Assembly: GCA_038883475.1 (NCBI GenBank)
Contig: JAVZMA010000005.1
Coordinates: 1 to 64,000, forward strand
Length of the DNA stretch: 64,000 nucleotides
From: JAVZLH01 sp038883475
GTDB lineage: Archaea; Thermoproteota; Bathyarchaeia; Bathyarchaeales; Bathycorpusculaceae
Reading direction: 5' to 3'
Part shown: in pieces, positions 57,760 to 64,000 of the stretch
How the letters are laid out: every line of letters starts with the position of its first letter
Numbering within the stretch: the stretch's first letter is position 1
Translations under genes and position numbers: made by a program
Notes under the pieces: model-generated
What the model saw: only the letters and a program-made list of their open reading frames with translations
What the model was told of the DNA's origin: nothing
The model's database searches: none

Positions 57760-58983
57760 ATGAAGGCAACAATAATTCTAACGCCCTTTGGGGTTCTTGC
57801 TTTTAACGAAGAAAACGAGGTTGTGGATAAAGTTCTTTTTTCCAGCAAGCCTGAGGAAGCCGCTAAAGCAATGGTTAAGGTTGAGTCTGGAAAAGTTGTG
57901 GATGAAGTTGCAAATTTGATTAAGACGCTCAAAGCTAAAGGTTACGAAATCTTTACATTCGAAGATTCCATCCTCGCCGCTGAAACAAAAGAGCGCCTCG
58001 GAGTTTCTGTCGAAGTTTCTAGAGGGACAAAGGCTGGTGAGCTTGTTCGTTCAAACGTTGGAAAATTTGCTGTTGAAACTGGATTTGTAAAGCGCCTAGA
58101 AGATTTTGACGGTTGGTTGCATAACCTTACGATGGAAATTGCAAAGTTGAGGGTTAAGGGAGCTGTTGAAAAGAGGGATTTAGTCATAGCTCAAGCCATC
58201 CAGACGCTTGACGACTTGGATAAGGCAATAAACCTTTTCATGAGCCGCATAAGAGAATGGTACGGCATCCACTTCCCAGAACTTGACCGCCTACTGGAGA
58301 AGCATGAAACCTACGCTCGCCTGGTTGTAGAGTTGGGCAGCAGAGAAAACTTCAACGTTGAAAACCTCGAAAAACAAGGGATTCCAAAAGCCAAAGCTGA
58401 ACAAATAGTTAAGAAGGCTGAGGCGTCGATGGGCGCGGATTTGCCGGAAACAGACATGGCGCAAATTCAAGCGCTGTGCAAAAACGTTCTTAACCTATAC
58501 CAGCTGAGGCAAGCCCTAGAGGATTACATAGACAAAGTTATGGAGGAAGTTGCGCCAAACACAAAAGCTTTGGTGGGCTCACTTCTGGGCGCACGCCTAA
58601 TAGCCATCGCAGGCGGATTGACAAACTTGGCTAGGCGTCCAGCAAGCACAATCCAGGTTTTAGGCGCGGAAAAAGCCCTCTTTCGTTCGCTGAAAACTGG
58701 AACAAGACCGCCGAAGCATGGAATAATCTTTCAGCACACCCTATTGCATGAAGCGAAAAAGTGGCAGAGGGGGAAAATCGCTAGGGCTTTAGCTGGCAAA
58801 CTAGCCATAGCTGCGAGGACAGACGCCTTCGGAGGAAGATACATCGGCGAAGAGTTAAAGGCTGATTTGGAAAAGAGAATCGAAGAAATTCACCAAAAAT
58901 ATTCTGAACCGCCTAAAATTTCGGAGAAAAAACCAAAACGCAAGGAAAAACGGAGAAAATGGAGATATGCAAGTAAAGATTAA
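57760..58983 (+). CDS. C/D box RNP protein Nop5/Nop56-58
   Basis: A 407-residue core of the box C/D sRNA 2'-O-methylation complex, which binds L7Ae-bound kink-turn RNA and recruits fibrillarin. The Nop domain signature is seen in APNTKALVGSLLGARLIAIAGGLTNLARRPAST and KHGIIFQHTLLHEA. The C-terminal tail is strongly basic (KKPKRKEKRRKWR). Its last 17 bases overlap the fibrillarin start. Confidence 0.96.
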   Translation: MKATIILTPFGVLAFNEENEVVDKVLFSSKPEEAAKAMVKVESGKVVDEVANLIKTLKAKGYEIFTFEDSILAAETKERLGVSVEVSRGTKAGELVRSNVGKFAVETGFVKRLEDFDGWLHNLTMEIAKLRVKGAVEKRDLVIAQAIQTLDDLDKAINLFMSRIREWYGIHFPELDRLLEKHETYARLVVELGSRENFNVENLEKQGIPKAKAEQIVKKAEASMGADLPETDMAQIQALCKNVLNLYQLRQALEDYIDKVMEEVAPNTKALVGSLLGARLIAIAGGLTNLARRPASTIQVLGAEKALFRSLKTGTRPPKHGIIFQHTLLHEAKKWQRGKIARALAGKLAIAARTDAFGGRYIGEELKADLEKRIEEIHQKYSEPPKISEKKPKRKEKRRKWRYASKD

Positions 58984-59665
58984 ACAGCACCCCCAGTTTC
59001 AAGGCGTTTACGTGGCTACCCTAGAAGACGGCGCCCAAAGACTTGCAACCAAAAATTTGACGCCGGGAAGAAATGTTTACGGCGAAAGACTAGTGCATTA
59101 CGAAGGCGTCGAATATCGCCTTTGGGACGCTTTTAGGAGCAAACTGGCAGCAGCCATACTGAAAGGGTTGAAGACTGTCCCAATAAAGCCAGGTCATCAA
59201 GTGCTTTATCTTGGGGCGGCTTCTGGAACAACAGCAAGCCACGTTTCAGACATAGTCGGCGAAAATGGGCACGTCTATTGTGTGGAGTTCGCCTCAAGAG
59301 CCATGCGGGAGCTTGTAAACAATGTTTGTGCTTATAGGCGTAATATGTCTCCTCTGCTTGAGGATGCTCGCCTCCCAGAGAAATACGCTCTTTTCATTCG
59401 AGGGAAGGTTGACGACATTTACTGTGACATAGCCCAGCCTGAACAAGCCAAGGTTTTAGCGGACAACGCCGATTTGTTCCTTAAAAATTCCGGTTGGGTT
59501 ATGCTCGCTGTTAAAGCTCAGAGCATAGATGTGACAAAGGAACCCTCAGAAGTTTTTAGGCGCGAAGTTAAGGTTTTGGAAAGCCGCGGCTTCCGCATCG
59601 TAGACATCATCCATCTAGAGCCTTATGATAAGGCCCACGTTATGATAGTGGCTGCTGCAGAATAA
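58967..59665 (+). CDS. flpA: Fibrillarin (rRNA/tRNA 2'-O-methyltransferase)
   Basis: This 232-residue SAM methyltransferase is guided by C/D box sRNAs. VLYLGAASGTTASHVSDIVG is the SAM site, followed by YCVEFASRAMRELVNN and DDIYCDIAQPEQA; the end is normal. It starts inside the nop5 end in another frame, showing close coupling of the two core subunits. Confidence 0.96.
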   Translation: MQVKIKQHPQFQGVYVATLEDGAQRLATKNLTPGRNVYGERLVHYEGVEYRLWDAFRSKLAAAILKGLKTVPIKPGHQVLYLGAASGTTASHVSDIVGENGHVYCVEFASRAMRELVNNVCAYRRNMSPLLEDARLPEKYALFIRGKVDDIYCDIAQPEQAKVLADNADLFLKNSGWVMLAVKAQSIDVTKEPSEVFRREVKVLESRGFRIVDIIHLEPYDKAHVMIVAAAE

Positions 59666-59713
59666 AGCACTGTTTATATCCAACGATGCCGTTGATTTTT
59701 TTGTGAGGTCTTG

Positions 59714-60658
59714 ATGACCTACAGGGAGATGGAGAAGGTTAGAACTGCAGAGGTTGTGCTTAGAGAAGCCAATTTTACACTTTCAAGGATATGCTGCTCC
59801 CGCCCAAGCTGCTTCGACTTTGCAGCCCGAAAGAACGATAATCTCCTCTTCATAAAGGTCCAATCAGACATTGACAGTCTTTCCCCAACTGATTCGCATG
59901 AGCTTATGGATGTTTCCGAATGTTTTTCAGCAGCATCAATCGTGGTAAGCGAGAAGTCCAGAGAGAAACCGCTGGAGGACGACACGGTATATTCTAGATA
60001 TGATGTTTTCGCTGTAACTCTAAAAACTTTTGAGGATATCGTGCTCCGCCAAATTTACCCACTAATCCAAGCTGGTCCAGGAGGGTACTATGTTGAAATC
60101 GACGGGGAAGCCATAAAGCGTAGGCGACAAGAACTTGGCTTGTCTGTTGGTGAAATGGCTGAGATGGTTGGCATATCTAGGAGAACTGTTTACGGTTATG
60201 AGAGAGGCATGGCTAAGGCTTCTGTTTCAACCGCCTATAGGCTTGTTTGGGCTTTGGGGATTCCAGTTGCGAAGCCTGTGGACATTTTTGAGAAGCCGAA
60301 AAGGAGAAGGAAGTGTTTTCTGTCAAAGGCTAGACGTGCCATCTCTGGAAACAAGTTCCTTCAGAAGATGTTTAGGAAGTTTGTTGGCTACGAGATTACA
60401 GCTGTTAGACGGGCTCCCTTCGACTTTGTCATAACAGTTCCGGAAGAGAAAACACGTATTGTTGGCGGGGTTGCAGGAGAAAAAGAACGGGAGTTGGACA
60501 GGCGGGTTGACGAAATTTTAAGCGTAAGCCGTGTTGCTAAGGCACATCCTGTTCTGGTAACTGAAGGTAAAAAGTTTGCTGGCAAAGACATATGTTGCAT
60601 CGGTAAAGAGGAACTTCTGAGGGCTAGAACCCCTGAAGACCTTCTAGCCAATGTTTAG
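59714..60658 (+). CDS. COG1395-type regulator with N-terminal nuclease-like and HTH domains
   Basis: A 314-residue protein conserved in archaea. Residues 1-120 resemble a restriction-endonuclease-like fold (FDFAARKNDNLLFIKVQSD). An XRE helix-turn-helix lies at about 135-195 (RRRQELGLSVGEMAEMVGIS, then RTVYGYERGMAKASVSTAYRL). A basic C-terminal region follows. The target genes are unknown. The ATG follows GAGGT; its stop codon overlaps that of the convergent rnhB. Confidence 0.85.
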   Translation: MTYREMEKVRTAEVVLREANFTLSRICCSRPSCFDFAARKNDNLLFIKVQSDIDSLSPTDSHELMDVSECFSAASIVVSEKSREKPLEDDTVYSRYDVFAVTLKTFEDIVLRQIYPLIQAGPGGYYVEIDGEAIKRRRQELGLSVGEMAEMVGISRRTVYGYERGMAKASVSTAYRLVWALGIPVAKPVDIFEKPKRRRKCFLSKARRAISGNKFLQKMFRKFVGYEITAVRRAPFDFVITVPEEKTRIVGGVAGEKERELDRRVDEILSVSRVAKAHPVLVTEGKKFAGKDICCIGKEELLRARTPEDLLANV

Positions 60659-61317
60659 ATGAGTTTTTTCTGGAGAGAATCCTTTTCGCTTTTCACCCTT
60701 TTTGCAGGCTTCCAAGATTTCCTAACAAAATCTGGGTATTCGCCAGTTTTCTGTAGACATTTTTGGAGGAAACTTATAGTTTTTGGGTCTGTTGGGTATC
60801 CGCATCCGAAGTCACCGAATTTTTTCGCCAGTTCAGCTATTTCGCTGTCTCTCTCCACCTTCGCGATTATCGATGCAGCTGAAACTATGGGATATTTCCT
60901 ATCCGCTTTGTGCTCTGAAATTATTTCTACATTAAACGGCAAGCATTCTAGGATATGCTGTTTAAAGCGTTCTTCCAAAACATCTGAAGCATCCACATAA
61001 GCGACATCTGGCTTAAGCATCTCTATAACCTTAGCCATGGTCTGCGCCTCAAGCCTATTCAACCTATGAAGTTTTACGCCCCTTTGAACAACCGCGTCAA
61101 TATCCTTTGGAGAAAGCTTAATCACAGCGTATTTTTTGGCGATACGTCTGATTTCTGCAGCGAGTTTTTCGCGTCTTTGCGGAGACAAAAGCTTCGAATC
61201 CTTAACGCCTAGCTCCACAAGTTTTGGCATATCCTCCCCGCTCATTAAAACGCCAGCAATCACTAAAGGTCCGATTACTGAACCTCTTCCTGCGTCGTCA
61301 ACTCCAGCTATTAGCAT
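60655..61317 (-). CDS. rnhB: Ribonuclease HII
   Basis: A 220-residue RNase HII removing ribonucleotides and RNA primers. The catalytic acids are seen as VDDAGRGSVIGP (usually DEAGRG; here DD), YVDASDV and SIIAKVERDSEI. The remaining fold and the basic C-terminus are normal. It converges with the COG1395 gene; the minus-strand stop at 60655-60657 overlaps the plus-strand stop. Confidence 0.94.
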   Translation of the reverse strand: MLIAGVDDAGRGSVIGPLVIAGVLMSGEDMPKLVELGVKDSKLLSPQRREKLAAEIRRIAKKYAVIKLSPKDIDAVVQRGVKLHRLNRLEAQTMAKVIEMLKPDVAYVDASDVLEERFKQHILECLPFNVEIISEHKADRKYPIVSAASIIAKVERDSEIAELAKKFGDFGCGYPTDPKTISFLQKCLQKTGEYPDFVRKSWKPAKRVKSEKDSLQKKLI

Positions 61318-61369
61318 GATAAACCTCTTTCATGGTGATGTTTAATTCTGGTATTATGAGTTTCGTTCT

Positions 61370-61918
61370 CTATTTTGATGCGAGAACTTCTGCTATCTTT
61401 TCTATTATGGTTTGATGCAGTCTATCCCTGTTCTCGTATGTAACTGCTATCACTTCCGCGTCTTCGCACTCTTTCAAATTTTCTATAAGTTTGTCTCGTG
61501 CTTTCCAATGGACAACGCCAACAACGAACTTGCCACTTTCAACAGCCCTTTTAACGGCTTCTCTAAATTTCTCGGAGAAAAGCTCCATGGGTCCAACCTC
61601 GTCTATGGCTACAACCTCGCATTCTTTAACGGCTTTTAGAACGGCTTCGACGCCTACACTGTTTAGGTCTTCCAAGTTAACGCGGTACTTGCCAACTTGT
61701 GGACCCGTCTTTTGGTTGACATGCGCAAGCCAGCCTCGCCTTTCACCACTCAAGTCTAAAATTTCAAAGCCTACTCTAGCGCCGCAGGAGCGAACCTCAC
61801 GGCTAATCATCCCGCCAACGCTGTAACCCTTTGCCCTTAAAGCTTCAACAACCTTCAATAACACGGTTGTTTTACCGACTCCCGGATTTCCAGTCAAGAG
61901 TAGAATGCGTTTTCTCAA
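61370..61918 (-). CDS. NTPase of the THEP1/KTI12-like P-loop family
   Basis: A 182-residue nucleoside-triphosphatase with LLLTGNPGVGKTTVLLK and AIDEVGPMELFSEKFREA, the family Walker motifs. It hydrolyses NTPs and its archaeal role is unknown. The TTG start is 18 bases after the DppA peptidase on the same strand, so they are probably co-transcribed. Confidence 0.92.
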   Translation of the reverse strand: MRKRILLLTGNPGVGKTTVLLKVVEALRAKGYSVGGMISREVRSCGARVGFEILDLSGERRGWLAHVNQKTGPQVGKYRVNLEDLNSVGVEAVLKAVKECEVVAIDEVGPMELFSEKFREAVKRAVESGKFVVGVVHWKARDKLIENLKECEDAEVIAVTYENRDRLHQTIIEKIAEVLASK

Positions 61919-61936
61919 GAGCGCCCACTTCGGCGA

Positions 61937-62788
61937 TTATTCGAGCTTTGTCATGAGGGCTGTCATACCGCTTGCAGCAAGCGCCAGCAACTCGAAAGTT
62001 TTATAGGCTTCAACCATGCTCTTTGCCGTGTATTCTACTCTCAACCCGTCAATTCTTTTTACAGAAGGCAAAAATTCTGCGACATCTGCAAATTGGCTGG
62101 CTAAGAAAGTTATTCGCATGTTAACAGGTTTATCGGCTACCAAAAGAGTGGGAATCGAATGCGGCTTAAAATTGGACGCTGCCCTTCTAACGCTTTCCCT
62201 TAAATTCCCCTCAATTTTAGTCATGCTGGGGCTTTTAGCGGAAACTCTGCTAAGCGACTCCTTTAAGGCTACGGTTTCAGCCCAAGGCGCCCACTTTTTA
62301 ACATCATCCTTAAGAAGTTGCGCCTCGCCAGCAACCAAAATGACTGGCACGCGAAATTCGCCAGCGACATAGGCATTTAAAAGGAACTCGCTTGCCTCAA
62401 CACCGTTAACCTCAATCTTACTCATGCTTGCCCCGCTGTATGTGTGGTCGAACACGGACTTGGCGGTTCCATACTTTGCATGATAACCCAGAAAAACAGC
62501 AGCATCACAACCTTCCACGTTTGAAACCATGCTGAAAGGTCTTGGGAAACCCCTAACAATTTCCACATACTCCGGCAAATCCTCCACTAAAAGATTGACC
62601 ATAGGTCCATGGCTGTCGGCGACAACAACCTCGTCGAATCCATTTTTATGCAGTTCTTCGGCTACGGTCAAGGTGATTTTTGTGGCAATTCTTCTGGCTT
62701 CTTCATACAAGGAACCCTTAAGGTTTAAGTGTCCAGGAATAACGATGTAAGGCATGCCTTCCAAGTCAACTGAAATGAACGCTTTCAT
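61937..62788 (-). CDS. M55 family D-aminopeptidase (DppA-like)
   Basis: A 283-residue metallopeptidase. The zinc-ligand motifs ISVDLEGMPYIV, VVADSHGPMVNL and GYHAKYGTAKSVFDHTYSG are those of the M55 fold. The bacterial prototype cuts D-amino acid dipeptides; archaeal members exist but their substrate is not established. I start it at the ATG after GCGAGGGATT. It heads the minus-strand pair with the THEP1 gene. Confidence 0.9.
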   Translation of the reverse strand: MKAFISVDLEGMPYIVIPGHLNLKGSLYEEARRIATKITLTVAEELHKNGFDEVVVADSHGPMVNLLVEDLPEYVEIVRGFPRPFSMVSNVEGCDAAVFLGYHAKYGTAKSVFDHTYSGASMSKIEVNGVEASEFLLNAYVAGEFRVPVILVAGEAQLLKDDVKKWAPWAETVALKESLSRVSAKSPSMTKIEGNLRESVRRAASNFKPHSIPTLLVADKPVNMRITFLASQFADVAEFLPSVKRIDGLRVEYTAKSMVEAYKTFELLALAASGMTALMTKLE

Positions 62789-62918
62789 TTGAATCCCTCG
62801 CTTATGCATTTGTCTTAGCACGTTAAAATGTTTTGGTGCCATTAAAACAGAAGTCTAATATCCAGCGCAAACCCTCTATCTTTTTGCCAAAGTGTTATTA
62901 TGGACTAAAGGTTGGAAT

Positions 62919-63686
62919 ATGAGCGACGAGAAGGAATGTGAAAGAATGGCTTTATCCTTTGAAAAGCAGCTTAGCGAATGGATAATTCGTAGGCATGGTA
63001 GAGTTTTTAGGCTGGCTCTGCTACTAGCCGTAATTCTGCTGGTTTTCTTAACGTCTTTCAGGTTCACGGTGGGCGGCTTAAAAGAATGGGTTCAAATTGA
63101 ACCCGCAGCCATTCTCAACATAACCATTCAACTCTTCACGATAATGAATCCGATAAGCACGATTCCGACGTTTCTCATATACACTGGCAAACTTAAGGAT
63201 GATGAAAGGCGCAAAATAACAAGCACAACCACGACAATAGTGATGGTTCTCCTACTAACCTTTGCCCTTTTTGGACCATTAATATTGACAGCCCTAGATG
63301 TTTCAGTTACAAACTTCAAGTTCGGCGGGGGAATCCTACTGTTAATACTGGCAATAGACATGCTCAGCGGGATGTCAAGGTCAAAGACAATAGACATAAA
63401 ACAAGTAGCAGTTGTGCCATTGGCTACCCCGCTTCTTGTTGGACCCGGAACCATGACTACCCTTATTGTTTTATCGAACACCTACACTATAGTGAACGTT
63501 CTAATTGGCGGCTTAATAGCCACCATAGGCGTGTACTTAACGCTCCGCTTTGCCCCTCTGCTTGTATCAGCCGTCGGCAATAACGGTGTTCAAGCGGCAA
63601 GCCGAGTGATGGCTGTAATACTGGCAGCGATAGCCTCGCAAATGATTCATTCAGCCCTACTAGACTGGGGTATAGCAACTGTATGA
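62919..63686 (+). CDS. MarC-family integral membrane protein
   Basis: A 255-residue protein with an N-terminal cytoplasmic segment (about 30 residues), one helix before the family start and six helices of the MarC domain. The family motif TIMNPISTIPTFLIYTG and VPLATPLLVGPGTMTT are conserved. The function is uncertain, since MarC is not a drug efflux pump in E. coli. The upstream GTG at 62892 is not supported. It overlaps the trm1 start by 4 bases. Confidence 0.92.
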   Translation: MSDEKECERMALSFEKQLSEWIIRRHGRVFRLALLLAVILLVFLTSFRFTVGGLKEWVQIEPAAILNITIQLFTIMNPISTIPTFLIYTGKLKDDERRKITSTTTTIVMVLLLTFALFGPLILTALDVSVTNFKFGGGILLLILAIDMLSGMSRSKTIDIKQVAVVPLATPLLVGPGTMTTLIVLSNTYTIVNVLIGGLIATIGVYLTLRFAPLLVSAVGNNGVQAASRVMAVILAAIASQMIHSALLDWGIATV

Positions 63687-64000
63687 AAAGCGAAAAACAA
63701 GAGATTGATTTTCCAACTGAAATCGTTGAAGAAGGCAGAGTTAAAGTTCTGGTTCCAAAACTTTCAGCCTTTGTAAAAGAACCTTGGGAATATGCGCCTT
63801 CTAAGGCTCCTGTTTTCTACAATCCAGTTATGGAGTTAAACCGTGATATAGCAGTTTTGGCTTTACAAGCCTATCAAAGGATGGTGAACCGCGAAATCTG
63901 CGTGTGTGAGCCCTTGACCGGCTGCGGCGTTAGAGGGATACGTTTTGCAGCAGAAGTTGATGGTGTCAAAAAAGTCTTGATCAACGACATTAATCCAGAA
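63683..64000 (+). CDS. trm1: tRNA (guanine(26)-N(2))-dimethyltransferase, 5' part
   Basis: The first 106 residues, cut by the window end. EIVEEGRVKVLVPKLSAF, YAPSKAPVFYNPVMELNRD and VCEPLTGCGVRGIRFAAE match archaeal Trm1, which methylates G26 of tRNA; the last is the SAM-binding start. It is coupled to marC by an ATGA overlap. Confidence 0.92.
   Translation, partial: MKSEKQEIDFPTEIVEEGRVKVLVPKLSAFVKEPWEYAPSKAPVFYNPVMELNRDIAVLALQAYQRMVNREICVCEPLTGCGVRGIRFAAEVDGVKKVLINDINPE

Overview
This is a chromosomal window from an archaeon, most likely a member of the TACK group close to Bathyarchaeia; the phylum is inference, the domain is secure. The archaeal signs are: str-type genes (uS12, uS7, EF-1alpha), Nop5-fibrillarin, the archaeal CoA route (pantoate kinase plus phosphopantothenate synthetase), an MfnA-type decarboxylase, a short XPF-type nuclease, a CdvA-like coiled-coil protein, an intron-split tRNA, prepilin-type surface proteins, TATA boxes about 25-40 bases before genes, and frequent GTG and TTG starts preceded by GGTG or GGAG. 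There is no rRNA, insertion sequence, phage gene or CRISPR array. Nearly every gene looks intact and spacing is tight.

Layout. 1-1,590: tRNA-Ala(GGC), an unknown coiled-coil protein and two tiny ORFs. 1,590-11,342: cysS, ilvD, a lipoate ligase-like gene, two small membrane proteins, rps12-rps7, an OBG/TGS GTPase on the opposite strand, EF-1alpha and an ERCC4 nuclease. 11,339-23,170: an acyl-CoA and 2-oxoacid metabolic block (indolepyruvate oxidoreductase iorAB, enoyl-CoA hydratase, 3-hydroxyacyl-CoA dehydrogenase, an acyl-CoA dehydrogenase with a winged-helix-like tail, an FMN reductase, a thiolase, a LeuA/homocitrate-synthase-like enzyme, acetoacetyl-CoA synthetase). 23,187-25,775: two BioB-like radical SAM proteins around a small winged-helix gene, candidates for the LipS1/LipS2 lipoyl synthase pair. 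25,827-28,140: DUF998, DUF763 and a CBS-pair protein. 28,224-34,639: a nearly complete CoA operon (pok, pps, panE, panB, mfnA, coaBC, coaD); ilvD upstream in the window makes its 2-oxoisovalerate precursor. 34,768-40,898: two tandem prepilin-like genes, a ferredoxin, a PP-loop tRNA-thiolation-type enzyme, hypA with a Mrp/MinD-type partner, a CdvA-like protein, an acetamidase and a PadR regulator. 40,974-46,466: tRNA-Lys(TTT) with an intron in the T-loop, an ABC exporter, thiolase-DUF35, and a HEPN-MNT pair followed by an ADP-ribosylglycohydrolase. 46,513-55,825: an AFL-type secreted lipase, tRNA-Ala(CGC), ileS, a beta-helix surface protein with a PEF-type C-terminus, a hydrolase, and an ECF S-component next to an ArsR regulator. 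55,908-64,000: pyrK-pyrD, nop5-fibrillarin, a COG1395-type regulator, rnhB, THEP1 NTPase, DppA peptidase, MarC and the start of trm1.

Taken together the genes suggest an anaerobe that uses amino acids and acyl-CoA compounds, makes its own CoA and pyrimidines, and needs nickel-enzyme maturation. The most interesting points are the winged-helix-like tail on the acyl-CoA dehydrogenase beside a double inverted repeat, the HEPN-MNT-ADP-ribosylglycohydrolase unit, the T-loop intron, the candidate LipS1/LipS2 pair with a 14-bp palindrome, and several perfect palindromes placed on promoters. All functions are read from sequence motifs and remembered family features; no database search was run.
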